43,449 nt of DNA from an uncultured Lachnospiraceae bacterium (GTDB lineage Bacteria; Bacillota; Clostridia; Lachnospirales; Lachnospiraceae): positions 1 to 43,449 of the forward strand of contig CACXCJ010000048.1 in NCBI GenBank assembly GCA_902766175.1. Direction: 5' to 3'. Of the stretch, positions 36,920 through 43,449 are shown piece by piece. Numbering within the stretch: position 1 is the first letter of the stretch; each line of letters starts with the position of its first letter. Below the pieces are notes generated by a model. It made no database searches, was not told the origin of the DNA, and saw only the letters and a program-made list of their open reading frames with translations. The position numbers and the translations under genes are program-made.

Positions 36920-36965
36920 AAACAGAGAAGCGGATGCACCGGAATGTGCACCCGCTTCTCTGTTT
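36920..36965. terminator. Terminator after hbd2
   Basis: AAACAGAGAAGCGG (36920-36933) pairs with CCGCTTCTCTGTTT (36952-36965); the loop holds a further TGCAC/GTGCA pair. It lies between convergent hbd2 and the EIIC-like gene and can act on both. Confidence 0.85.
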
Positions 36966-36969
36966 GATG

Positions 36970-37073
36970 TGCCGGGATTCCCGCCGCATCCGGCTTTTCC
37001 GCCTCATCCGGGCATTTTGCCTCAACCCGGGGTCTGACCTCAGCTGCGTTTCCCGCTTCAGGTGAATTCCGCC
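36970..37073. repeat. Degenerate repeats behind the EIIC-like gene
   Basis: Read on the minus strand, units such as GGATGAGGCGGAAAAGCC, GGATGCGGCGGGAATCCC and TGAGGCAAAATGCCC follow the gene end GCATGAGGCGGAATT. The repeated ATGAGGCGGAA contains the TGA stop codon of the gene. Confidence 0.65.
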
Positions 37074-38165
37074 TCATGCAAGCTTCATGTCTCCGTCCTT
37101 TACCCATCCGGCTCTCCGGACCAGGAGATTGATGAGCGGGGTCAGAACGGCAGGCAGGACGAAGGAGATGAGGATCAGCCCGAGCCAGTCAAAGCCGGAG
37201 ACTGACGCCTTCGTCCCGGCTGCGATGTCATTCACCCAGCCGGTGTAGACGCCGATCTGCCCGACGAGACCGCAGGTTCCCATGCCCGAGGAGACGGCCG
37301 CCCCGTCCATGCGGAGGTGGAAGACGCAGGTCGCGATCGGTCCGGTGATTGCGGAGGTCACGATCGGCGCGATCCAGATCCTCGGATTCCGGACAATGTT
37401 TCCCATCTGCAGCATCGAGGTGCCGATTCCCTGCGAGATGAGACCGCCCCACTTATTCTCCGGGAAGGACATGACCGCGAAGCCGACCATCTGTGCACAG
37501 CAGCCGGCAACCGCCGCGCCGCCTGCCAGACCCGTGAGGCCGAGCGCCGCGCAGATCGCGGCGGAGGAGATGGGAAGCGTCAGCGCCACGCCGACCAGGA
37601 CCGAGACGAGGATGCCCATCAGGAACGGCTGTAGCTCCGTCGCCCACATGATGACGTCGCCGACTTTCATCGCCGCGCTCCCGAGCGCGGGCGCCCACCA
37701 GGCGGAGAGGGCGATTCCGATGAAGATCGTGACAAGCGGCGTCACGAGAATGTCAACGCGCGTCTCCTTTGAGACCGCCTTTCCGCATTCCGCCGAGAGA
37801 ATTGCGACGAATAGGACGGCGAGCGGTCCGCCTGCGCCGCCGAGCGCGTTGGAGGCGAACCCGACCGTGACGAGGGAGAAGAGAACGAGCGGAGGGCAGT
37901 GAAGCGCGTAGCCGATTGCGACCGCCATTGCGGGGCCGCTCATGGCGCTTGCGAGACCGCCCACCGTGTACTCTGTGCCGCCGATCGTGGCGACCGGATT
38001 CATGAGGAAGGGAATGTGAAACTGCGAGCCGATCGTGTTGATGATGGTGCCGATTAAAAGCGAGCAGAAGAGACCCTGCGCCATGGCGCCGAGCGCGTCG
38101 ATTCCGTAGCGCTTTGCGGAAATCACGATGTCCTTCCGCTTGAGAAATGCCCTGAAGCTTTCCAT
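37074..38165 (-). CDS. PTS_EIIC_2-like membrane protein, possible niacin-regulated transporter
   Basis: A 363-residue membrane protein with about nine to ten hydrophobic segments, resembling the PF13303-type PTS IIC-like family: GIDALGAMAQGLFCSLLIGTII, SGPAMAVAIGYALHCPP, LVGVALTLPISSAA and FPENKWGGLISQGIGTSMLQMGN. No IIA, IIB or HPr gene is near, so PTS-type phosphorylation is unsupported. It lies downstream of niaR on the same strand, behind its own promoter with an inverted repeat at the start site. That suggests NiaR control and a role in uptake of niacin or a related compound, which is inference. Start 38165 is chosen over 38240 because GGGGGGA precedes it. Confidence 0.82.
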   Translation of the reverse strand: MESFRAFLKRKDIVISAKRYGIDALGAMAQGLFCSLLIGTIINTIGSQFHIPFLMNPVATIGGTEYTVGGLASAMSGPAMAVAIGYALHCPPLVLFSLVTVGFASNALGGAGGPLAVLFVAILSAECGKAVSKETRVDILVTPLVTIFIGIALSAWWAPALGSAAMKVGDVIMWATELQPFLMGILVSVLVGVALTLPISSAAICAALGLTGLAGGAAVAGCCAQMVGFAVMSFPENKWGGLISQGIGTSMLQMGNIVRNPRIWIAPIVTSAITGPIATCVFHLRMDGAAVSSGMGTCGLVGQIGVYTGWVNDIAAGTKASVSGFDWLGLILISFVLPAVLTPLINLLVRRAGWVKDGDMKLA

Positions 38166-38272
38166 GAAAAATCCCCCCTTGCAGCATTTACCGCGTCCCG
38201 GGAAAAGGACGGGATGCGAGAGCGCGGACAGCCGGAACAAAGTAAAATCTGCGTGCCGCCGGACGGATGCGC

Positions 38273-38302
38273 AAAAAAAGTGTCAGTGGTCTGCCCCTGA
38301 CA
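38273..38302 (-). terminator. Small hairpin with T-run in the EIIC-like leader
   Basis: On the minus strand TGTCAG (38297-38302) pairs with CTGACA (38281-38286) and is followed by CTTTTTTT (38273-38280). It lies inside the leader, about 110 bases before the start codon, so it could attenuate transcription; the 6-bp stem is short. Confidence 0.45.
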
Positions 38303-38320
38303 GCTGCCCTGTTGACTTGT

Positions 38321-38338
38321 TATGTGACTTGACACATA
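38321..38338. promoter_or_regulatory. Candidate NiaR operator
   Basis: TATGTG-ACTTGA-CACATA is a perfect 6-6-6 inverted repeat overlapping the end of the -10 box and the start site of the EIIC-like gene. NiaR is encoded directly upstream on the same strand, and 3H-type repressors bind such repeats. Confidence 0.65.
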
Positions 38339-38365
38339 TATACAACGCTGAATGGGGATTGTCAA
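38337..38365 (-). promoter_or_regulatory. Sigma-A promoter of the EIIC-like gene
   Basis: On the minus strand: TTGACA (38360-38365), 17-base spacer, TATATA (38337-38342). Start near 38330, inside the candidate NiaR operator. Confidence 0.88.
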
Positions 38366-38397
38366 CAAAAAACGAATTTCGGGACAAAGCGGTGCTG

Positions 38398-38916
38398 CTA
38401 GCTCTCGTACAGAAAGCCCAGGGAGCGGAGCTTCTCCAGAACGCGCTGATAGGAAGCTTCATCCGGGCAGATCAGGGTGTGCAGGTGGATTCCCTGTGTG
38501 AGGACGGAGAGCGGCTGCGCTTCCGTGCGCATGGAGGCGCGCACGAATTCGTCGGCGTCGTGACGGCTCCGGACCAGAAGCATGCCGGTCAGTTGCCCGT
38601 AGATCGGGTGCTCCACGATGACGTCCCGGACGGTGACGCCCTCATCCACCATGGCGTAGAGCTCGGTGCGCACATCCTCCGACGTGTGGCGGCAGGCCAC
38701 CTGCCGGACCAGCTGTCCGCGCCCGGACGAAGCGGCGGTGAGATATCCGCGCGGCGTGGCCTGAATATCCGCGCCTGCCGCACGGAGCAGGGCGATATCG
38801 CCCACGATGATCTGCCGGCTCACGTCAAAGCGGGCGGCGAGAGAAGCGGCACTCACCGGCCGCTCAGATGACTTCAGTATGGAAAGGATCTCTTTTCTTC
38901 TCTCCACCGCTTCCAT
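38398..38916 (-). CDS. niaR: Niacin-responsive transcriptional repressor NiaR (HTH_11 + 3H)
   Basis: A 172-residue repressor. Residues about 6-60 form an HTH_11 winged helix (SAASLAARFDVSRQIIVGDIALLRAAG). Residues about 68-168 are a 3H domain with the conserved histidines His77, His103 and His144/His146 that bind metal and nicotinic acid in characterised members. Length matches NiaR/YrxA. NiaR represses NAD-synthesis or niacin-transport genes when nicotinic acid is plentiful; no nad genes are in the window, and the obvious target is the EIIC-like gene downstream. Start follows GGAGG. Confidence 0.92.
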   Translation of the reverse strand: MEAVERRKEILSILKSSERPVSAASLAARFDVSRQIIVGDIALLRAAGADIQATPRGYLTAASSGRGQLVRQVACRHTSEDVRTELYAMVDEGVTVRDVIVEHPIYGQLTGMLLVRSRHDADEFVRASMRTEAQPLSVLTQGIHLHTLICPDEASYQRVLEKLRSLGFLYES

Positions 38917-39003
38917 AGGACTGCCTCCAGCAGAAATATCCGTCCCCGGTCAGTCACGGGCGGACCATCGAAAAATGAATTTCTGTCCCGGCGCATTGCC
39001 GGC

Positions 39004-39309
39004 TCACAGAAACAGCTCCGACGCGAAGACCACGGCGCAGCAGGAGAGGCTCACCACCATGAGATCCTGGCCGAAGAAGGCGAGCGCCGCGCCGACGAGG
39101 AGCGCTGCCGCACCGGAGAAGACGGTCGGTGTCTCGTCGATGATCGCCGGAAAGGTCATGACGGCGAGTGTGACGTAGGGAACATAGTAGAGAAACGAGC
39201 GGATCGTCCGGTTTCTGATCTGCTTCCGGATCAGTGTGAGCGGAAGCACACGGATCAGATAGGTGACGGCAAACATCACCAGAATATATGCCCATACAGA
39301 GTGCTTCAT
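39004..39309 (-). CDS. azlD: AzlD branched-chain amino acid transport protein
   Basis: A 101-residue membrane protein with three to four segments, typical of AzlD: TYLIRVLPLTLIRKQIRNRTIRSFLYYVPYVTLAVMTFPAI-like core with the conserved RxLPL and Tyr-Val-Pro. It is the small partner of AzlC in an exporter of branched-chain amino acids and their analogues. It follows azlC after 141 bases without a gene, an unusually wide gap for this pair, which often overlap. Start follows GGAGGAAGC. Confidence 0.93.
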   Translation of the reverse strand: MKHSVWAYILVMFAVTYLIRVLPLTLIRKQIRNRTIRSFLYYVPYVTLAVMTFPAIIDETPTVFSGAAALLVGAALAFFGQDLMVVSLSCCAVVFASELFL

Positions 39310-39450
39310 GCTTCCTCCTGTGCTGATGACAGAAGCGGAATCGACAGGCTTCCTGCTTCTTCAAAACAAGCCTCTCATCAGGTTACAATATAGCACAAAT
39401 TCAGATGAAGTTCCCCTTTTACAGCCGCAGGAGAAAAAGATCGTTTTCTG
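39310..39450 (-). other. azlC-azlD spacer
   Basis: An A/T-richer 141-base gap. On the minus strand TATATT at about 39387-39392 could be a -10 for a separate azlD promoter, but no good -35 stands 17 bases upstream. No ORF or terminator was recognised. Confidence 0.3.
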
Positions 39451-40191
39451 CTAAGTCCTGTCTGACTTTTCCCGGCTGGTCTCCTCCTCGCGGGGAAACA
39501 GCACGGCGGCTGCGAGGGAGATGACTGCGGTCAGGAGGATGATGCGGTTTCCGCCGGACATCCGGAGCAGGCCGGAGCGGTCGAGCCGTGAAAAGAGCCA
39601 GCTTACGGCCATGGAGAGCGGAACCAGCGCCGCGATGACGCGGTTTTTCCTCGCCGGCGGGATGATGATCGCGAGAAACATGCCGTAGAGCCCCACGGAG
39701 AGAGCGCTCACCACGCTTGCCGGGAGCACGTTTCCCATGATGACGCCGAGGCACGTGCCCAGGATCCAGCCCGGCCAGGCGACCGAGATGATCCCGTAGG
39801 TGTAAAACGGGTTCAGGGTTCCGGGATATCCGATCGAGAGGCCGAAGATCTCATCGGTCACGAAGTTCGCGAGGATCATGCGGTGCAGAGTGCTGAGCTT
39901 CTCATCCAGCTTCTGTGTGAGCGCGCAGGACATGAGGAGATAGCGCGCGTTGACGATGAGCTGCATGAGCGCCATCTGCGTGAGACTTCCGGCGGCGGAG
40001 ACGACGGTGATGCCGGCGAATTCCCCCGCACTTGCCGAGCAGGCCGCGCTCATGACAGACGCCTGCAGCGCCGAGAACCCGGCATTTCTCGCGGCGATTC
40101 CGAGTGCGAAGGAGACGGCGAAGTAGCCGACGCCGATCGGCCATCCGTTCCGCATGCCCCGGACAAAGACGGACTTGTTTTCTTTGTTCAT
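39451..40191 (-). CDS. azlC: AzlC family branched-chain amino acid exporter subunit
   Basis: A 246-residue membrane protein of AzlC type with PIGVGYFAVSFALGIAARNAG and ASVMSAACSASAGEFAGI at the N terminus, VNARYLLMSCALTQKL and FVTDEIFGLS in the middle. It forms the large subunit of the AzlCD exporter. The ATG at 40191 is preceded on the minus strand by GGTGAGGTC. No Lrp-type regulator gene and no T-box are adjacent. The last ~15 residues are charged. Confidence 0.94.
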   Translation of the reverse strand: MNKENKSVFVRGMRNGWPIGVGYFAVSFALGIAARNAGFSALQASVMSAACSASAGEFAGITVVSAAGSLTQMALMQLIVNARYLLMSCALTQKLDEKLSTLHRMILANFVTDEIFGLSIGYPGTLNPFYTYGIISVAWPGWILGTCLGVIMGNVLPASVVSALSVGLYGMFLAIIIPPARKNRVIAALVPLSMAVSWLFSRLDRSGLLRMSGGNRIILLTAVISLAAAVLFPREEETSREKSDRT

Positions 40192-40382
40192 GACCTCACC
40201 ATGACATGATTACAAGTATTCTGACCACACTTCTGACTGCATGCTGACGAGCATTCTGCCCACATCCAGACGAACGCTCCGCCTGTTATTGTCCTCTTTT
40301 TCAGCTTGAATTGTAATGCTTTTTCAAACCAATTCCTTGTAATTTTTAAGCGCGGAGGATCTGAGGTCCCGCATAAAATCCA

Positions 40383-40419
40383 GAAAAATGGCCGTTTGTC
40401 AGTTTCAACAAACGACCAT
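40383..40419 (-). terminator. Intrinsic terminator downstream of tRNA-Val
   Basis: ATGGCCGTTTGT (40388-40399) and ACAAACGACCAT (40408-40419) pair with one G-T wobble or mismatch; on the minus strand the stem is followed by TTTTTC (40387-40382). A T7 stretch lies directly after the tRNA as well. Confidence 0.85.
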
Positions 40420-40433
40420 AGACAAAAAAATAG

Positions 40434-40506
40434 TGGAGATAGTAGGGTTCGAACCTGCGACCTTCCGCACGTCAAGCGGATGCTCTCCCAGTTGAGCTAT
40501 ATCTCC
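40434..40506 (-). tRNA. tRNA-Val (anticodon GAC)
   Basis: A 73-base tRNA on the minus strand. Acceptor stem GGAGATA/TATCTCC with discriminator A, D arm GCTC-AACTGGGA-GAGC, anticodon stem TCCGC/GCGGA with loop TTGACGT giving anticodon GAC (valine, GUC codons), variable AGGTC, and T arm GCAGG-TTCGAAC-CCTAC with one C-A mismatch. CCA is not encoded. It has its own promoter and terminator and stands alone; no integrase lies near, so it shows no sign of being an attachment site here. Confidence 0.96.
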
Positions 40507-40516
40507 AACGCGGTTC

Positions 40517-40545
40517 ATTATACCTGACCGCTCTTAAAATAGCAA
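40517..40545 (-). promoter_or_regulatory. Promoter of tRNA-Val
   Basis: On the minus strand: TTGCTA (40540-40545), 17-base spacer, perfect TATAAT (40517-40522), with the tRNA starting 10 bases later. Confidence 0.85.
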
Positions 40546-40768
40546 GCACAAATTTTACGAAATGCAGAGACACAGAATTTACGAGATGCACACGGAAAAC
40601 AGCGCGGAAAATAGTTCAAAACGCTCTGGTCCGGAAGCCGCTGTTATCTTATGATGATCTGGGAGCAGTGCCGGAAGGAATCCTCCGCGCAGCGCGGAGC
40701 AGCCTGGCTGCCGTACTTTCGACACCCGCGTCATGATCCAGACAGAAAAACGACAGGAGGAGCGGAGA
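40546..40768 (+). other. Leader region of tenA
   Basis: About 220 bases between the tRNA promoter and tenA. It contains a CTCCGCGC-A-GCGCGGAG hairpin at 40683-40699. No TPP riboswitch (no CTGAGA ... ACCTGA elements) and no convincing promoter were seen. Confidence 0.4.
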
Positions 40769-41458
40769 ATGAAGCCGAGCGAAAAAATTTATGCGTTGTG
40801 CGGAGAGAGGTGGAGAGGTTTCCTCTCGCACCCCTTTGTCCGGGGGATCGCGGACGGAAGCCTCCCGATCGAGAAATTCCGCTATTTCATGGTGCAGGAC
40901 CACAAGTACCTGATGGAGTACGCGAAGATTTTTGCGATCGGGATCGTGCGCTCTGAGACGGAGGAGGACATGCGGATCTTCAGCAGCCTTGTCACGGACG
41001 CGATCGACACGGAAAATGCGGTGCACCAGGCGTACCTCAGGGAGCTCGGCATCAGCCGCGCCATGATCGACGGGACGCCGATGAGCCTCAACAATTCCTC
41101 GTACACTTCCTACATGATCGCGGAGGCGGAGAAGGGAGGGCTTCCGGAAATCGCCGTGTCCGCGCTCGCGTGCTCGTGGAGCTACAAGGTGGTGGGGGAC
41201 GGCCTCGCGGCCTCCTTCCCGGATTCCCTGCAGCACCCGTTCTACGGCCGGTGGGTCCGGATGTACTCCGGTGAGGAGTATGCAGCGGCAAATGACGGCC
41301 TCGTGTCGCTTGTGGACCGCTTCTGTGCGCCTCTCCCCGCGGCGCGCCTTGAAAGGCTCTTGAAAATCGTGCAGATCTGCACGGACTATGAGTGCCAGTT
41401 CTGGGACGCGGCCTGGACACTCGGGGCGGAATATACGCCTGTCTTCCCCGGGCATTGA
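40769..41458 (+). CDS. tenA: TenA-type aminopyrimidine aminohydrolase (thiaminase II family)
   Basis: A 229-residue TenA with the active-site set of B. subtilis TenA at the same positions: Asp44 and Tyr47 (QDHKYL), Tyr112, nucleophile Cys135 (ALACSWSYK) and Tyr139; the conserved Glu is Glu208 in YECQFWD. TenA salvages degraded thiamine by hydrolysing aminomethyl-pyrimidine products to HMP. No other thiamine gene is in the window and no TPP riboswitch precedes it. The start at 40769 follows AGGAGG. The stop lies inside the first unit of a 60-base direct repeat. Confidence 0.92.
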   Translation: MKPSEKIYALCGERWRGFLSHPFVRGIADGSLPIEKFRYFMVQDHKYLMEYAKIFAIGIVRSETEEDMRIFSSLVTDAIDTENAVHQAYLRELGISRAMIDGTPMSLNNSSYTSYMIAEAEKGGLPEIAVSALACSWSYKVVGDGLAASFPDSLQHPFYGRWVRMYSGEEYAAANDGLVSLVDRFCAPLPAARLERLLKIVQICTDYECQFWDAAWTLGAEYTPVFPGH

Positions 41459-41545
41459 GAGAAGAGCTGCGGAAAGACGCATGAAGAGGGGGAAGCGTGT
41501 GCCTTCCCCGGGCGCTGAGAGGAGAGAGCTGCCGGAAAATGCCGC
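41443..41545 (+). repeat. 60-base direct repeat spanning the tenA stop
   Basis: CTTCCCCGGGCATTGAGAGA at 41443 recurs at 41503 as CTTCCCCGGGCGCTGAGAGG, and the following GAGCTGCGGAAAG / GAGCTGCCGGAAAA also match. The first unit encodes the end of TenA (VFPGH) and its TGA. The second is decayed and abuts the mutY stop. Confidence 0.8.
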
Positions 41546-41554
41546 GGGGCGGCC

Positions 41555-42673
41555 CTACGCCTTCCGCAGCGCGTACCACGAAGTCCAGGTGCGGAAGGCG
41601 GAGGGAAGGGCGAAGCGGTCAAGCTCCTCTCTTTCCGCGAGTACGGAACCTTCCGGAAGGTTTCCGGAGAGCTCCGCGGTGCGGATTTCAAATGCCGTCA
41701 TGTGCCACTCGATGTGGGTGAAGATGTGCGTTCCCTCCGGGAGGGGCGTGACCCTGAGCGGGGTGAATCCGAGGAATTTCGCCGCTGCGGCAGCCTGTTG
41801 TGCGGTCAGGTGTCCTGAAAATCCCGGGAATTCATAGAGGCCTGCGAGGAGGCCCTTCGCGGGGCGTCTGCGGAGAAAGAAGCGTCCGCCGTCGCGGATC
41901 ACGAGAATGGTCCGCTCCTCGATGCGGCGCTTCTTTTTCGGCGCGCGGTACGGGATCGAGGCGGTGTCATGCATCGCATCTGCGCGGCAGATGGAGCGGA
42001 GCGGGCAGGCGGAGCAGGAGGGAGCGCCGTTCGGGACGCAGAGCAGCGCCCCGAGCTCCATGAGGGCCTGGTTCAGGTTGCCGGCGGAGAATCCGGGGAT
42101 CGCGGAGACGCAGAAGCGGAGCAGATCCTGAATCCAGGCAGTGCACTTCCTTACCACAGCGGGGGAGGAGATGTCCTCCCTGCTGCCTGTGAGCCGGGCA
42201 GAGACCCGCAGCACATTTCCGTCCACGGCGGGGACCGGAACCCCGTAGGCGATCGAGGCGATCGCGCCGGCGGTGTAGGGGCCGATCCCGGGAAGCTTTC
42301 TGAGAAGTGCGGGGTCCTCGGGGAGCGACCCGCCGTAATCGCGGACCAGGATCCCGGCGCACTTCTTTATGTTCCGCGCGCGGCTGTAGTAGCCGAGCCC
42401 CTCCCAGAGCCGCAGGAGAACATCCTCCGGACAGGAGGCGATGGCCCGGGCATCCGGCAGCGCCGCGCGGAAGCGCGTGAAGTACGTTTTCACTGCCTCG
42501 ACCCTCGTCTGCTGCAGCATGATCTCGGAGATCCAGACATCCTCCGGGTTTCCGGTGTCCCGCCACGGAAGAATCCGGTGGCTTTTTTCGTACCACGAGA
42601 GAAGGGAGCGGACCGCAGTCTCCGTGAAGGGAAACGGCACATCAGCCGCCCCGGAAATTTCATCTCTGTTCAT
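41555..42673 (-). CDS. mutY: A/G-specific adenine glycosylase MutY
   Basis: A 372-residue DNA repair glycosylase that removes adenine opposite 8-oxoguanine. Catalytic Glu50 (WISEIMLQQTRV), the helix-hairpin-helix KLPGIGPYTAGAI, catalytic Asp151 (PAVDGNVLR) and the Fe-S cysteines Cys212, Cys220, Cys223 and Cys229 are visible. The first spacing is C-X7-C where most MutY have C-X6-C. A C-terminal NUDIX-like domain (from about residue 245, with HIFTHIEWHM) recognises 8-oxoG. Start follows GGGAGGAACAG. Its cluster would come from the SUF system of this window. Confidence 0.96.
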   Translation of the reverse strand: MNRDEISGAADVPFPFTETAVRSLLSWYEKSHRILPWRDTGNPEDVWISEIMLQQTRVEAVKTYFTRFRAALPDARAIASCPEDVLLRLWEGLGYYSRARNIKKCAGILVRDYGGSLPEDPALLRKLPGIGPYTAGAIASIAYGVPVPAVDGNVLRVSARLTGSREDISSPAVVRKCTAWIQDLLRFCVSAIPGFSAGNLNQALMELGALLCVPNGAPSCSACPLRSICRADAMHDTASIPYRAPKKKRRIEERTILVIRDGGRFFLRRRPAKGLLAGLYEFPGFSGHLTAQQAAAAAKFLGFTPLRVTPLPEGTHIFTHIEWHMTAFEIRTAELSGNLPEGSVLAEREELDRFALPSAFRTWTSWYALRKA

Positions 42674-42785
42674 ATCTGTTCCTCCCTCTCCCGGCGCACC
42701 AGCCCGGCCGGGGTCTTACGTCAGTATAGCGCGCGGCAGGGAAGAATGACAGCCGCGCATGCGGAAGAAGCGCGGGCGGGTTTTG

Positions 42786-42814
42786 TTGAATTTCACTTTC
42801 CGCTGTATTAGAAT
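42786..42814 (+). promoter_or_regulatory. Sigma-A promoter of fba
   Basis: TTGAAT (42786-42791), 17-base spacer, TAGAAT (42809-42814). Start near 42821, leader about 45 bases. Confidence 0.78.
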
Positions 42815-42864
42815 AATATCCGGTAGATGTCTTTCATCCCAATGAATAAACGGAGGTAGCTGAG

Positions 42865-43449
42865 ATGGCATTGGTAACATCCACAGAACTGTTCAAGAAG
42901 GCTTACGACGGCGGTTATGCGATCGGTGCCTTTAACATCAACAACATGGAGATTGTTCAGGGGATCACGGAAGCAGCGGCGGAGCTCAAGTCTCCGGTCA
43001 TTCTGCAGGCCTCCGCAGGTGCCAGAAAGTACGCGAACAGCATTTACCTCGTGAAGCTGGTTGAGGCAGCCGTCGCGCTCCACCCGGAGATTCCGATGGT
43101 CCTGCATCTGGATCACGGCGCGGATTTCAATGTCTGCAAGGACTGCGTGGACAATGGATTTACTTCCGTCATGATCGACTACACCGGTCATCCGTTTGAG
43201 GTGAACATCGCGGAGACGAAGAAGGTCGTCGAGTACGCGCACGCGCACGGGGTCGTCGTCGAGGCAGAGCTCGGAACGCTCGCCGGCATTGAGGACGATG
43301 TGAAGGTTTCCGCGGAGGAATCCTCCTACACCCATCCGGACCAGGTCGAGGAGTTCGTGAACCGCACGGGCTGCGATTCCCTCGCGATCGCGATCGGAAC
43401 GAGCCACGGCGCGTACAAGTTCAAGCCGGGCACGAAGCCGCAGCTCCGC
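42865..43449 (+). CDS. fba: Class II fructose-1,6-bisphosphate aldolase (5' part, runs off the window)
   Basis: The first 195 codons of a zinc-dependent aldolase, open to the window end; full proteins of this type have about 280-310 residues. It splits fructose 1,6-bisphosphate in glycolysis. Conserved stretches are YAIGAFNINNMEI, VLHLDHGADF (Asp83 catalytic, His84 zinc ligand), GFTSVMIDYTGHPFEVNI, VEAELGTLAGIEDD (Glu zinc region) and AIAIGTSHGAYKF (second His ligand). Start follows CGGAGG at 42851-42856. Codon choice is of the highly expressed kind. Confidence 0.95.
   Translation, partial: MALVTSTELFKKAYDGGYAIGAFNINNMEIVQGITEAAAELKSPVILQASAGARKYANSIYLVKLVEAAVALHPEIPMVLHLDHGADFNVCKDCVDNGFTSVMIDYTGHPFEVNIAETKKVVEYAHAHGVVVEAELGTLAGIEDDVKVSAEESSYTHPDQVEEFVNRTGCDSLAIAIGTSHGAYKFKPGTKPQLR

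Noticed and set aside
40192..40382. T-box or Lrp-type control of azlCD
   Set aside because: No TGGNACCGCG element and no adjacent regulator gene; only a weak promoter candidate (TACAAT without a good -35).
40434..40506. tRNA-Val as a mobile-element attachment site
   Set aside because: No integrase, no duplicate of the tRNA 3' end and no phage or transposon gene in the window.
40546..40768. TPP riboswitch ahead of tenA
   Set aside because: The conserved CTGAGA and ACCTGA elements are absent.

Overview
The window reads as chromosomal DNA of an anaerobic, butyrate-forming Firmicute, most likely a high-GC member of the Lachnospiraceae/Clostridia. The basis is a clostridial butyrate gene set (thiolase, 3-hydroxybutyryl-CoA dehydrogenase, butyryl-CoA dehydrogenase with EtfBA, butyryl-CoA:acetate CoA-transferase), a Gram-positive SUF operon with SufU, class II GalT, class II aldolase, a YesM/YesN-type two-component pair, NiaR, a glycine riboswitch, and lipoproteins with Ser/Thr/Ala-rich linkers behind the lipid-modified cysteine. 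Codons are strongly GC-rich in the third position, so many long antisense ORFs appear by chance and were discarded.

Layout. (1) 1-3.3 kb: an MmcQ/YjbR-EVE protein and a TetR regulator, then a promoter, a single-aptamer glycine riboswitch with terminator, and an AGCS Na+:alanine/glycine symporter. (2) 3.4-17 kb: a galactose locus. On the minus strand lies a membrane-anchored sugar-binding protein, a LytS/YesM-type kinase and an AraC-type response regulator. Divergent from it run a XylF-like lipoprotein, mglB, mglA, mglC, galK and galT. (3) 17-22.8 kb: a fused TRAP permease with its TAXI receptor, a hotdog thioesterase, a DJ-1/PfpI protein, and a convergent YcsI/D-glutamate-cyclase-like gene. 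(4) 22.9-28.4 kb: sufC-sufB-sufD-sufS-sufU plus a small unknown protein. (5) 28.5-36.9 kb: the butyrate cluster, but (minus) divergent from thl, hbd1, bcd-etfB-etfA and hbd2, with four separate promoters on the plus strand. (6) 37-40.2 kb, minus strand: a PTS_EIIC_2-like membrane protein under a NiaR-type operator, niaR, azlD and azlC. (7) 40.4-43.4 kb: tRNA-Val(GAC), tenA, mutY (minus) and the 5' part of a class II fructose-bisphosphate aldolase that runs off the window.

How the parts work together. The galactose locus senses sugar outside the cell (binding protein plus kinase plus regulator), imports it (Mgl ABC transporter) and begins the Leloir pathway (GalK, GalT). Aldolase at the right edge belongs to glycolysis, and the butyrate cluster disposes of the resulting acetyl-CoA and NADH. 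SUF supplies Fe-S clusters for proteins such as MutY.

Most striking observations. The MglB-like galactose-binding protein appears circularly permuted: the segment that is N-terminal in known MglB, with its sugar-stacking Phe and binding Asp, sits at the C terminus here. Its partner permease MglC carries an extra ~215-residue charged, coiled-coil-like cytoplasmic N terminus. Several genes are followed by short degenerate tandem repeats that copy the end of the gene including the stop codon. The butyrate cluster has two hbd genes but no crotonase, and the second Hbd has Asp in place of a conserved active-site Asn.
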